DNA of 64,000 nucleotides from Sarcomyxa edulis. Lineage: Eukaryota > Basidiomycota > Agaricomycetes > Agaricales > Mycenaceae. The stretch covers positions 1,302,001-1,366,000 of the forward strand of contig QUOL01000009.1 of NCBI GenBank assembly GCA_009761415.1, given 5' to 3'. The position numbers and the translations under genes are program-made. The first letter of the stretch is position 1, and every line of letters begins with the position of its first letter. This document shows, in pieces, positions 1 to 11,400 of this stretch. Under the pieces are notes generated by a model. The model saw only the letters and a program-made list of their open reading frames with translations. It was not told the DNA's origin and did not search any database.

Positions 1-516
1 TTTAGGGCTTACAAATTATTTAGGTCTCAGTCTTCTACTAGTCTTCTAATGGGCCTTTGGCTAATACCATTGCTCTTCCCTCGATCCCTCAGCATCGCAG
101 TAGTAGTATATGGTCAGTTATATCTGCTCATTCGAAAAATTCTGTAAATCAAGTCCCACTAATAATTTTCATGTGAATGGTAGGAGTCAAACCAGATCGC
201 TCTCATCAGCATCCACTTGTCCCCCAATGGTACAGAACAGGCCGAAAAAACGGGAGAGTACACTAATATCGCGAAAAGATTCACCACGGATTTTACAGGC
301 GTCCCTTCGTATGTTCGTCGCCCTTTCCCTCACGAACCAATACGCTATGCCAAAGCTCATCTCCATTTTTATTAGCGCGCGGTGAAGACGTTCACAATAA
401 ATATCAAAGACCCGGCCAAGATGGACCAGGCTAAGCAGGTTTGATAAGACCGTTCACGGTGACTATAGCTGTTTCATCGTAGACTCTCATAGATCCTCTC
501 ATCGATGGTCTCGATC

Positions 517-1355
517 AGTATAAGCCACGCGAATCTCTGTCCCTTCTTTTGTGCGAATACGAGGGATGGAGGGCTGCCTGCAATATTTACGCCGTGGTAC
601 GAGATGGGAAACCTCTTGGATTATGTCATCGCCTACCCGTATGCGGACAAGGGGGACTTGGTATGTAGTATCTCCTTTTCCTGAAGTCGTCCAAATTTCC
701 ATTAACCAGCCGAAAGGTGCACCAGACGGCAAAGGGATTGGAGCATGTCCACGCCATGGGCATCGTTCATGGAAACTTGAACCCAGTAAGTATCCACGGT
801 CCGAAATATCCGTCGTAGAGATTGTGACAATGTGGGGAGAGCAATGTTCTGATATCTAGGGACGGAACGGCCTTGATTGCAGACATAGGACTCAACGCTA
901 CCCTACGAAACATGACCGAGGGGAAAATTCTGCCTTTGCCCCGGTCGTGGATGTACAAGTCCCCAGAAGAGCTGGCGAACGTCCGCATTTCCGCGCCGAG
1001 CATGGCATCAGATGTGTATGCCTTAGCCGGAACTGTATACACTGTCAGCAGTGTTCTTTTTCCACCTACGGATACGAAATCATTTTGACTCTATATATAG
1101 GCCTACACATCGAAGCCTCCGATCTCCGAAGAATCACGTATAGCGCTGTGGCGCATCGTCATGACCGGTCTTGCGGAGACCGTCCAACAGCCGTACGAAA
1201 TTATAGACGAGTTATGGCGGGTCATCCAGAAGTGCTGGCGCTATAGACCGCACGAACGGCTTACTACAAGACAAATTGTTGCGGAATTAGAGCTCCATGG
1301 AGAGATCGATCCTCGTGTGGGCATTACAAGAGTTTCTGATGGATTTCGGTGCTGA
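517..1355 (+). CDS. Protein kinase-like protein, probable pseudokinase (5' end not resolved)
   Basis: Several exons read as the C-terminal two thirds of a protein kinase fold. About 520-660 encodes HANLCPFF, then a hinge-like PWYEMGNLLDYV. About 712-785 gives GLEHVHAMGIVHGNLNP, the catalytic-loop position. From about 842 follows NVLISRDGTALIADIGL (the DFG position reads DIG) and an SPEEL segment (APE position) followed by SDVYALAG. After an intron near 1050-1100 the last exon gives WRVIQKCWRYRPHERLTTRQ, the usual end of the C-lobe, and stops at 1355. The catalytic HRD aspartate position reads HGN and the following lysine is also Asn, so catalysis is doubtful. No glycine-rich loop or VAIK lysine was found upstream. 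The gene could be a 5'-truncated remnant or have further short exons before 517. The family, large in Agaricomycetes, usually reads HGDLKGxN here. Substrate and role are unknown. Confidence 0.7.
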
Positions 1356-1421
1356 CTCTTGACATTATCGATTTCGCCAACTCTGCCCTCGAATGTACCT
1401 TGGAATAGTTCATGCACTACA

Positions 1422-3137
1422 TCAAATATCAGTGACTCTAATCAACTTTCCTCCAGACATCCGTTGCCGCATCTCTGAGCAGTCTGGGTTAGCACTCATC
1501 CTCGCATACGCTTCGGGAAGCAGTAGCTCTAGGACCTGCGAAGAGGGGCAAACATATCAGCCATATATACTGCGCAACTTGAATCTCGAGCATGGTGAAC
1601 TGACCTTGCTACGATCTTCCGGGCGTGGGTGAGTCCCTACAAAAGGATGTTTCACCGCTATACTCTTCTCGAGTTTGTCTAACCTCATCAACAGCCTAGC
1701 AACATGAACATACCACCGACTTATTTCTTGTGGTTTATGGGTAAAAATTGTGCCACTTACTCTGGTGCTCCTTTGGGATCGAAGCATGCCTCGGACATCA
1801 ACGCCAAGCCGATCTTGTCAGCTTCGAGATATAACAAACTAAAATAAGGTCTGCCAGAAAGGATTTGACGTGAGTATCACGAACCTTCTTCCTCTTGTTG
1901 GCGTTCGTTGGGGAGCGTGAAAAGCCTAAAGAACCCAAGGCCTTCGTCTACAGAAGAATTTCCGAATCTTGAAGCTAGATAATCGACAAGACTGATGAAT
2001 CCGAGGAATATTTTGTTAGCTGAGTATCTTTCCGCCATGTGGCGAGCAACTATAGGAATGAAAACATGTAAGAGGTGACCATAAACGACTTGAGACAAAC
2101 GACTTGAGACAATACGGACCGACATGACCAATCTCTAGAGAGTTCGTGGTGGCCGGAGAGGACCAGAATGAGCGATAAGTACATAGATTGTAAAGCATTT
2201 GGGAAACTGACCATGGGATAAAACAGCGGCTAGGCCGTTCTCGTCTTTACACAAGCGAAGCATTCCAGTGAATACGACGATAGTCCCTGCCATTTTAATT
2301 TTGTCTGTCGGTTTGAGTCATCTTGTCAGATTGCAATCAAAAGCGTAGAAAACTCACGAGGCCCAGCCATTGCGTTGATGATTTTGGGAGCATTAACCAC
2401 AATTAAGGTCCACCCGGGCTCCGAATTGGCAACGTCTACATCAAGACCACTTGACGCGTCGACTTCTCGCAGAGTTCCAAGATTCGACGCTGCGAGGATT
2501 TTAGAAGCAACAACATACACATGTTGTGTGAGCATATGAGTCGACGGCAATATAGAGCCTTGAAATTCTGACAAAACCAGTTCTCGGACGGCACGATCGA
2601 GCTGCATTGCATTGAGATATCACTCAAAATCCTTCGTCCAGTCTATACGAGAGCGATCATAACATGATCTACTTACTTTTGAATCAAAATTCAGCCCGGC
2701 ATCCATGAAGCGCCATCTCCTGCTATATGGAACTCGTTCCAAGCTAGCAAAGTTGAGACGGGTACACTGATCGTGTCGGTTATAAGCACTCACTGTGTGG
2801 CATAGTACACACCTGCGAGTGTGGTCAGCCCACCCGCGACTCCAATCCAAGCTCTGGGGCGAACACCCTTGGAACCAACCGAAGCTTCTCTAGTTCGATG
2901 GGACGAGAAAAACCGTGATTGTCCATGCCCAATACGTAGGTGAGGCCGCGGGGATCCGAGTAGTGAGATATATGTCCCCCACTTCCAGAGTCTCCGATTG
3001 ATGTTCAAGTTGAACAGAGATGACATCCGAGTCGGATCGCCGATTTCAGAGATGCGACTGTGACTCGTCACGAGTGCGTCACGGTGATTCGGTCTGTTAT
3101 GATTCGACGTTATTAGCCTCCAGGCGACGATGAACAT
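1422..3137 (-). CDS. OMA1: OMA1-type mitochondrial inner-membrane metalloendopeptidase (M48)
   Basis: A multi-exon M48 zinc peptidase related to OMA1, which in yeast and animals cleaves misfolded or stress-regulated inner-membrane proteins. The N-terminus is basic and Ser-rich (SRFFSSHRTRE), like a mitochondrial presequence, followed by a hydrophobic stretch (AWIGVAGGLTTLAGVYY). Exon 1 ends at 2794. Next come a YSRRWRFMDAG segment and the conserved block IVVFTGMLRLCKDENGLAAV. The zinc motif is split by two introns: CAT-G at 2212-2215 joins AG-ATT-GGT-CAT from 2134 across intron 2135-2211 to give HEIGH, and after a second intron it continues VVARHMAERYSANK. The third ligand lies in EADKIGLALMSEACFDP near 1790-1830, also just after an intron. 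The C-terminal exons give THPRPEDRSKV and LELLLPEAYA, with stop TGA at 1422-1424. The start at 3137 is the first in-frame Met; a later Met at about 3028 would also leave a plausible presequence. The catalytic residues look intact. Confidence 0.88.
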
Positions 3138-3164
3138 ATTCTCTAGGATAAATCTAAAAATATA

Positions 3165-3258
3165 TCGGATATGGTGTAACGGTCAACATTGCCGCCTCTC
3201 ACAGGTGCAAGCTTGACCAAGATCGCGGCAGCTCGGGGTTCGATTCCCCGTATCCGAA
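3165..3258 (+). tRNA. tRNA-Glu (anticodon CTC), with intron
   Basis: The acceptor stem TCGGATA pairs with TATCCGA at 3251-3257, with discriminator A at 3258. The D arm reads TGGTGTAACGGTCAACAT. The anticodon stem GCCGC pairs with GCGGC. The loop CTCTCA carries anticodon CTC and is interrupted after position 37 by an intron of about 23 nt (around AGGTGCAAGCTTGACC). The T arm GGGGTTCGATTCCCC is canonical. B-box and A-box sequences are intact, so it should be transcribed by Pol III. A copy in reverse orientation lies at 3560-3653. Confidence 0.93.
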
Positions 3259-3281
3259 GTCTCGATGACTCCCAAGTCTTT

Positions 3282-3490
3282 TGTCCCTCGAAGGGAATGT
3301 TGCAAATTCTAATCAACCTTCTGCGTACCGTGTGTGTCTACGAAGGTTCATTGAGTGTTTGGTTTACTGTTCCTACACATCTTGTGTCCCTCGAAGGGAA
3401 TGTGGCAACCAGTTCTAATGAACCTTTTGCGTACTACCGTGTTTATCTACAAAGGTTCATTGAGTGTTTGGTGTGTGTTCCTACACAATC
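3282..3490. repeat. Two diverged tandem repeats (period about 103 bp) between the inverted tRNA-Glu genes
   Basis: Unit A starts at 3282 and unit B at 3385, both with TGTCCCTCGAAGGGAATGT. Later shared blocks are AACCTT-TGCGTA, CTAC-AAGGTTCATTGAGTG and GTTCCTACACA. Each unit contains the palindrome TCCCTCGAAGGGA and a second inverted pair, AACCTT...AAGGTT. The copies differ by several substitutions and small indels. No coding capacity is apparent. Confidence 0.85.
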
Positions 3491-3559
3491 TGCAGAGGGT
3501 TAATCACTGTACAAACTTGATCCCAGATCGATGAAGGAACAAAAAAGACTCCAGAAGAC

Positions 3560-3653
3560 TTCGGATACGGGGAATCGAACCCCGAGCTGCCGCGATCTTG
3601 GTCAAGCTTGCACCTGTGAGAGGCGGCAATGTTGACCGTTACACCATATCCGA
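3560..3653 (-). tRNA. tRNA-Glu (anticodon CTC), with intron, inverted copy
   Basis: The reverse complement of this stretch matches the tRNA at 3165-3258 along its whole 94 nt, including the intron after the CTC anticodon and the discriminator base. The two genes converge on the 300-bp spacer. Similarity ends a few bases outside the tRNA itself (shared AGTCT after the 3' end), so the duplicated unit was little more than the tRNA gene. Confidence 0.92.
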
Positions 3654-4559
3654 TTAGAAAGCTTACCCAATACATCTCACCTCAACGGCCCCAGTGCTAC
3701 CGAGATCCAAACCAATCATAATGGGATGCTCTCGTATGCGTAGCTAGACTGATACTACTGTTTCCAACCTTCCACGGACAAGTAATCGAGGTACCCGATC
3801 TTCCCTCGAGATTTGATTATTGTATCGTTTTTGCTGATTATAGTCTACATGCATGAATGTATCACGAAATGCAAATTAGGAACTTGAAGACGACGTGACA
3901 TTCATAGTGATGATCCCCGAAGACTAGCGTAGTATTTTATCAATTGATATCTGTAGATAGTGAGGAGTGAGAACAGGCATATCCCCAGTCGTGAGATAAC
4001 GCGCCACATGCATTCCATACTTCATACGCCACAAACATTAGCTCTCGTACTCTCGAAGTCGCCTGGATTATCACGAGTGCCCCATCGTTGTCCAGGCATC
4101 GCTATGGATGATAGCTATTCTCTTCCAGTTGTGTCGGCTCGAAACGGCCTGGGAAGGTCTGGAGAACGTGGGCGCCCAATCGGAGAGGCAGCATGAAAAC
4201 CTGTAAGCACTCCCGAAGCCCTACGCTGGATGCAGAATATCCGTTGTCGAGCGAGAGTGTATGGAACGATAAAGGGAAAAGGAAATAGGGCAGGCGACCA
4301 TATCGTAGGCTACCCTAGTGGAGTCATTTTATATATGTTTGAGAAGACGATCGTTGTTCGTATCAGTGTCGAGGGTACAGCAGAGCAAAAAATTTGAAGT
4401 CGCACAGTCACCTATAGCAAAGGGTCTATGCTTGAGATGCATCAGTATGTTAGCGTTATGCTGAGAACGTGCGCACAAACATAGCCATCACGAGTTATGA
4501 TCTATATAAGTTACTTCGTCATGATAGCAAGGACATCAAGTGACTCACCAAAAACCCAT
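3654..4559. other. No gene recognised
   Basis: Short open frames only (the longest about 78 codons at 3960-4196). None has a recognisable domain or a convincing exon structure. It may hold the promoter of the gene relic that follows. Confidence 0.5.
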
Positions 4560-5133
4560 ATGCATCCCGAAGACGAAATTACTCCTCTCACACCGTGTCT
4601 TACAGGGTGGCACGAGCGTTCTCATCCTCTCGATCCCGAGCTCGCAGCAACCTTCACACCAACCCACGCTGATCTCAAGTTCGCAGTGAGAATCAGCGCT
4701 ATGCGCAGTGATACAATCATCCTCGCTATGTTTCGACCAAATATCGCTATGGATGGCAAAGGCACCCTCCTCAAATTGTCATCGTCAGATTTTGAAGGGC
4801 TAGTTTCGTTGGCAAAGAAAGTCGATGAAATCTCATCCACAGCGAGTGGTGGCCAACTGGGATGGAGGATAGCACATAGAGCTACTTGTCGACCATTTCA
4901 TATCCTCCAGATTCCAAGACATTCGGCAGAAGAACCGTGTTCGTTTGCGGAGACGAGTGTGTATGGTTATAACAAGGGGATGATGGAATTGTCACATCCG
5001 GTTGGCGACATCACAGAATTTGCCAGAGGTGGTACATGCCTTTTTTGCTCTGGTTGTAGAGGCAGATTTGGATTACACTCGAGGAGAAGAGGATAGAGGG
5101 ATTTATGATGCAGTGAAGCGGGTTGTTTGTTGA
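4560..5133 (+). pseudogene. Frameshifted copy of the unknown protein encoded at 29268-29984
   Basis: The reading frame from ATG 4560 is clearly related to the protein encoded on the minus strand near 29.3 kb. Shared segments include ELAATFTP, RI-AM-R...LA-F-P-IAMD, SDFEGLVSLA-K-DE-S, ETSVYGY-K and PVGDI. Around 5019-5021 one extra T shifts the frame: the conserved continuation (LPEVVHAFFALVVEA, matching ELPDIVHAFFALAEEA of the other copy) is found only in the next frame, which then stops at 5131-5133, short of the other copy's C-terminus. The protein has no domain I recognise. A sequencing error at the T run cannot be excluded, but the missing C-terminus supports decay. Confidence 0.65.
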
Positions 5134-5610
5134 ACGGCCGATAAGGGGCATCTGGGAGGTAGTCGCTACGATCCACAAATTGCCTACATATCGTGACAAC
5201 ATGATTATCGTCTCGGGCTCGTTCGAATGGTTGGATTTAGCGTGTAATGGGCGAACACCAAGCGCATTGGATGTGGTCTAAATTTGAACTCAAAATCCAA
5301 ATTAGGCGTTACTTTCAATCCCGTGACGTTCAAAGCGAACGCGCTGAAAAACCACCACGAGAATCTTATACAAGCCCGACGTAGGAACGATGGCTGGAGA
5401 CTAATAACAGAGACACGGGACACGAATGAGATTGTTAGAGACTGTTGAAGCTCTACGTACCACTTGTACTACTGTAGCTGCCGTGGTACGTGTGATTATA
5501 AACACAGACTGTTGAAGTCGAAACCAAAGTTTAGAACGGACGGAAAGGGGTAAAAGAAAAGGACTCGAGGGTGCAAAATCATTCCGACGAAAGGCTCCGA
5601 TGCATTGCTT
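5134..5610. other. No gene recognised
   Basis: Spacer between the gene relic and the 3' end of the lectin gene. It contains a repeated phrase, AGACTGTTGAAG, near 5441 and 5506. No other structure seen. Confidence 0.5.
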
Positions 5611-6805
5611 CTAGGCAGGAGGAATGGCCGGTACACCAGCCGACCACTGATGACCATAAACCCATTCACTCACACCTGTGGCAAGCGTGCCATTTTGGAA
5701 GTAAACGCGGAGGTTGAGCCCACTGCCACTGCCAAAGTTGATAGCAGCCACCCTGGAGCCTGGAATGGACTTCTGCTTGAACGCTCCATCACGCCACCCT
5801 GATCCATCGTCCGTCTTCTCCAAAAGGAGATCCCCTGTTTCTGCGTAGTATACGCGAACGTGAATGCCCGTGTCAACCCAGCTAGTAACGGCTAATGCAG
5901 CATGAGGGGGAGCTTTGCTGATGGTAAAGTTCCCGGTTTTCCAGACTTCTCCGTCGTACATCTTTTCGACGAGACTCATGTTGGGAGTCTGGAAGTATAC
6001 CCTCAGACTGTCGGTGATGTTTGGTAAATTTCGATATTATCAATGCAAGACAACAAGGCTCACTTGTCGTGACTGTTTTGAGGTGATTTGAACGAGGTGC
6101 TGGCAACCGTGGAGCCAGGGAGAGCTTTCCCTAGCTGAGCTAACTTCTTCCATCCGTTGATATCTTGGAAGATACTTTAGCGCACAATCATATAGACGAT
6201 GTTTGAGCCTCTTACCCCCAAATTCCTGAATCGTGCCGTCCGGTAACTGAGCATAGACTCTCACGACAAGTTTGTCTCCAGGGAGGAAGCTCGCGGCGAG
6301 TTTTGAATCCGACGCTACGATGAAGTCTTTGCTGTTCATGTCACCAGTGTACCAGCCATGGGCTGAGGCGTCATAGGCCATCTCCCTGAGCTTGTCATCA
6401 GTGGAGATGTAGTAAACACGGATCTATAACTTTGGTTTAGCACATTGTGAATCGAATAATGTTTGGTCGCATTCCCACATGTTCAAGCCCCTCAGTAGAA
6501 GTGGCAGCGATAGGTGAACCAATCTTGGCTTCAGCGATAATATCGCGGGCGGTACCTCCTGTCCAACCTGCTTTGGCGTCATAGGCGCTTTCGCGAATGC
6601 TACCCCAGACGTCTTGGGTATATACGCGAATGTTGGAATTCGAGTTGACGGCCGCAATAGCGGTGTCTGCATTGAAGGAATCAGTGCCAACGTCAATTAC
6701 CATGTGCACAAGGAAAGGAGAGCTCGACTGACTGAGTAGTATTTCGGAAGCAGGCGAAGACATCGAGGAATTGTGTTGGTAGATAGGGCTGATGCTCTTG
6801 GTCAT
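5611..6805 (-). CDS. Fucose-specific lectin, six-bladed beta-propeller (Aleuria aurantia lectin family)
   Basis: Exon 1 is 6479-6805 (start MTKSIS), intron 6424-6478, exon 2 from 6423. A second intron starts after GTIQEFG (GTAAGA donor) and a third after NSHDN; the stop is at 5611. The joined protein of roughly 300 residues has six repeats with the family pattern (I/L)RVYxQ...(R)E...[90 protein letters not shown] and LRVYFQNG with [10 protein letters not shown]. Arg and Glu at the sugar-binding positions are kept in most blades. The C-terminus (GVPAIPPA) resembles the end of the Aleuria lectin. There is no signal peptide, as expected for cytosolic fruiting-body lectins, which in other fungi bind fucosylated glycans and deter feeders. 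It stands alone, without an obviously related neighbour. Confidence 0.88.
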
Positions 6806-8413
6806 GGAGTATGGAGGATTGCAGACCTTGTACTTATACCTTGCTTATACCTTACCGAAATGCGGTCTAAGCCCTACCTTGACATCGTCCTTCTATGATA
6901 TGGAGAATGTGTAAATGAGGCATCAAATCAGCATTTTGACATTCAATACACGCATGTCCCGGGCGACCGAGAGACTGAGTACTGAGTGCTTACCCAGTTA
7001 TCACGAAATCCCGCTGCCAAATAAAAACACTTTACCGCCCCGCCCCCGACCGTAGGTAAACAAACGAGATGACTTCACCTCCAAACTATTTTTCGATATG
7101 GCAATCTATTCAGTGACCTTTGTTGGAGCCGGTGGAAACAGTCGGTAGCTGGAACTCCAGTGTAATGAGACTTTCTTGGGGGACGATGTCTATATTACCA
7201 CCCTAATAGCGAGAATATTATGATGTTCACGGAAGTCAAGTTAGATGATATATCCATTCACCTTAAGTTTTGAGACCGATTGTCAGCATGCTTCCAACAC
7301 AAGACATCGCAGTCACTCGGAAGAATGATCTCACCGAACATTGCCACTGATGTTGTGCTGGAGCGTAGCATCTCCGAACGCAGCAACGTAAACAGCGGTG
7401 TTATGGCGAACGGATTCTAGAAGAATTGTCATGAGATATAACATGACTCTCGTAGGTGTGTGGGGCTCAGGCGTTCCTCCATCGCCAGGAAAGAGGTAAA
7501 TTCGCAATAAGCATAGGGCCGGGGTAGTTTGTCGAAAAGCACATAGCAGAGTACCAGGAGACATCCGGAACCCATCGTGGTAGGATTTTCATGGAAAATT
7601 GAGTCGCGAGACAGTAAGGACATACATACGAGAAGCCGAGAGTAGATAGAGAGGGAGGCGTGCACGGAGAGCAGACCTGTCGGGTATATTGCGCAGCACC
7701 AAGCATATGAAGACAATCAGTCTCTGCCTCACGTATACGACGAAAAGACGATACCTGAAAAACCCTAAATAACAGATGAACAATGGCCAGATGTAGTCTC
7801 TCTTAGACAGACTAAGTCACTCGTACCTCATTTCATAGGTCAGATGAGACATTGCAAGCAAAAATTGGTCTACTTATAAGGACTTCAGCTCTGCATTGCA
7901 TCGATCAACGTTGAACATCTAGCTCGGAACGGAACAGCTGTACAACAGGCGTTCAGTTCGAGCACGTTCTGGAGACCACATGAGCTCCAGGAAATAAGCA
8001 AGAGATGGACACAAAAAAGGGCAGCAAGCCTAAGAGGGCCGATTCGGCTCAGACGCAAGTTCGATGCGCTGCATGGATTGAACCGGAACATAAGTCAGTT
8101 GCAACTTGCAACAGTTTCTATCTTTTCCGCAAACGATGTTTTTCACAACCATTTCAAACGACAACATATAAGCATAGTGGGCCCGTAAAGACGAAGAACA
8201 AAAATCAGAGCGGAAGAAAGAACGAGGACTATCCGGTATCCAGCTCCGGCCGGGTATAATAAGCAATGGAAAGAAGGAGCGGGAATATATAGATAGGTAT
8301 GCATGTTGAGGAGACCAGATATCGGGGTGAGAGAGACTTGATATGTAATGAGTGACGAAGGCGATAGGCGATAAGAATCCGTAATAAGAGTAAAGAATCA
8401 TGCATTGACCGTG
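6806..8413. other. No confident gene; possible membrane-protein relic on the minus strand
   Basis: The minus strand at about 7331-7790 has overlapping hydrophobic open frames in three phases. One contains MLYLMTILLESVRHNTAVYV, faintly like fungal multi-pass membrane proteins. I could not assemble a continuous exon chain with proper splice sites, so it is noted only as a possible relic. The rest holds nothing recognisable. Confidence 0.25.
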
Positions 8414-11400
8414 TCATACATCTTCTTCCTCTTCTTCCAAAACGTTGTGGAGTGGAGCACCATGCACGTAACGCGCAGGACTTGCACGTCCCGTTTCTTG
8501 AGAAATAAGAGGGACAACAGGAGCCGGAGGCAGATCAGAACGGGTGGGATCAGGAGGAGAATGTTTGGGAGAAGGGGTCGTGACGTTTTGAAGATGCGGT
8601 GGTGTAAGGAAAGCTGGGTCTTTAGGTGTAGAAGGTAGTGCTCGCACAGGAAGTCGTGAAGGTTGAATGGCAGCCGGAATAGGAATAACAACAGGGGCTT
8701 TGGGAGGCGCTCCGCGCTCACGTTCGCGATACATTTCAATTAGAGCCGCGGTCTTGCTAGGAGTGCCCAATTTAAGAGCGGTACCATTTCCATTCTCATC
8801 AGCAGCCGCACTAAGGCTTGAAGGTAAGGACGCCTCCACCTTTGATTGAGACCTTTCCCCGTCAGCCCTCACATCTTCTGCGCGTGCAAACTTGGGCGCA
8901 TCAACACTGCGGTCTGGCGACCGGCGCGGAAAATCTTGTTGATTCAAACTTGTAGTAGGTTTCTGTGGCACTATTGGCGGAACGTCGTATCGAGAGCCGT
9001 ACGGACCGTCTTCGTCATCATCTTCGCTATCTTCATCAGCAAGTCGAGCTCTGGGGTCGTCGTCCACTTGGGTGAAGGAAGCTGGCCTACGCTCAGGATG
9101 AAGATCGAAGTAACCCAGGCGTCGTTGTTCTCGCTGAAACTGTTGATCTGTGAGCGGAGACACTACGACAGAATCACCTTCGTCGTCTTGGTCTTGTTCA
9201 GGATCATATTCCTCCTCGTTCGAGATAAAACTTTCTGGTCGTTCTTCATCCATCCTGGGCACTGTCTCAATCTCGTCGACATCAGCATCGTTGCGGGCCT
9301 GTTCAATTTCTTCGTCACGATCACTCTGGACGGCCTCCATAGGTGGAGAGAATGATCGGTCCCTAACCGCAGCAAGAGCTTGTGCAACCTCTAAACTTGC
9401 CAAGTCGGGGTCGGAGCTTCGGGTCCTAATGCCCCTTCTGTTCAGCTGCGCATCCTGTCCAGCCATTCTCCTGTTCTGAGTTCCAACAAGGATATCCACC
9501 CAAGCATCGTCCCTAGACTCTCTCCTCTTCTGTTTCTCTGTCTCCGCCTCGGGATCCGCCTCTCGATCACCATTGGGCTCCTCATCACTATAGCTAGCAA
9601 AACGAGTCTCAAAATCCACACTCGAATATTCTGCTGGTAATATGACCGTCTTCCGCGCTGCCCCACCAGGACTCGATACGACAGGAATCACTGGCAACCG
9701 AAACCGAGATGTCTTCCTGACGGATGGTGAGGTTGTTGAATCGGAATGGGGTTCTTCATTCTTCATCGACGAGGGCGATTCAACGCGCGGCCCCGCGTGA
9801 AAAAAAGGCACGGATATTGCGGGCCTCGGCGTACCAGCCCTTGTATCGATTGTAGAAGGTACGTTTGACATCCTCGAAGCCGTAGGAGGTGGTGGCGAAG
9901 CTATAGTTGAGCTCTTGGATCCAAGACTGATCACTTTGGTGGCACTCCCTCCACGAAGCATGCCCTCGAATTCTACCTCACGATATGACGGGCTACGTGG
10001 AACGCTTCCGACAACATAAGGCCGGCCGTTGAGCGTAGGCGCTGGTTTCCACTGCTTCGACTTGGAAGACTGGGAGAACAGGGAGGGAAGACGGCGACGT
10101 GTGTTACCGATTGCTGCGAGTTGTTGCCTATATTCCAACGGAACGAATTCCTCGAAAAGGATGAGAGTAGTCGCAGTTCGTGGATCAGATCCTCCAGTAG
10201 CCGTCGTCCGTGACGCTGGCAGCGACTTGAACTCAATCTGAAGAAGAAAACAAGATTAGTTTCGCCAAAAGGACAGGAGTGCGTGATACATGCCAAAGCC
10301 CAATTACACTCTCTATCAAGTTCCTCACTACGTTCCAAGTCCATCCAACCACCACCATAAATCAAATCACAGAACACATCCAGGAACGCCTCCTCTATCA
10401 CTTCTTCACTCCCCATCACCGGTTCTGTATCCCATCCAAACGCAGGCAGTGCTTTTTGTGATTTCTTGAGCTTCTTCGTGATTTCCGCATTATGACTTGG
10501 CCAAGAGGATATAGTGTTTGACACTGGTGTACTAAACTGGAGGGTGGCCTTCAGAGGGTCGTCGGTACGTGAGAAACCAGAGGCAGAAAAATCGTTCCAA
10601 CTGAGAGTAGCGCGTTTGGCGTTGCGAGCCTAAAGGTGCTTGAGTGGATGCTACTCAATTGCGGGAAGAAATAAATACACACCGTTCTTGCACCCTCGGT
10701 CAGGTCGAACTGTAATTTCTTGGTATCTTCCACTCCAAGTCCTCCAAATCCCATGGACTCGAATTCACCCCATTTCAAATCCGTCAAGCTTCTGAAACGA
10801 TCCTCGCCTTCCCGGCCCCCAAGGCCCAGACCGAAATAATCTTTGTCTTCCAATAATGACGCACTTGTCCCAGATGATGTAGTGGACGAGTACGATGATA
10901 CCGAAGGCGCTGCAGACAATCCATGAGTATCTGGATGAAAATTCGGTGCCATGTCCATTCGTTTCTTGTATGACTCGGCGTATCTCGGTGGTAACTTGAG
11001 AGTCGCAGGTGCAATGCGGTCCCACTCTTTGGACACCGCGAGCCCACGAGTATTAGTCGAAGCTCCTCCTGGTCTTCGGTGTGCCCAGGTAGCAGCGCTC
11101 TTGACTAAATCGGGTGAATACATCCGAACGTTCCTTCGCACACTGAGGACCCTGACAGTTCTTGCTCCTCTCCTGGCTTGTGGTTTCTCGTCTTTCCGAT
11201 CGAGTAGAGACGGCAGCATGGCAGGATACCCTTTGATCCATTCTTTAAGGCGAGTGGGCACACCCAATGCTGCAGCGCTTCTGTAAGCGTTTAATTCTCC
11301 AGAAGACGGCGTGGTTGTCGGGCGTGGGTGGTCTTGCCATCTAATAAATGACAGCAAGATATGCTCCATGGCATGAGCCGCGCGGAGATAGTGGACATAA

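Noticed and set aside
1..10. TTTAGGGCTT at the window start, possible telomere repeat
   Set aside because: Only one TTAGGG unit; no tandem array.
8846..9355. Plus-strand open frame of 169 codons
   Set aside because: Antisense shadow of the acidic last exon of the MSB1/Mug8-like gene; no domain.
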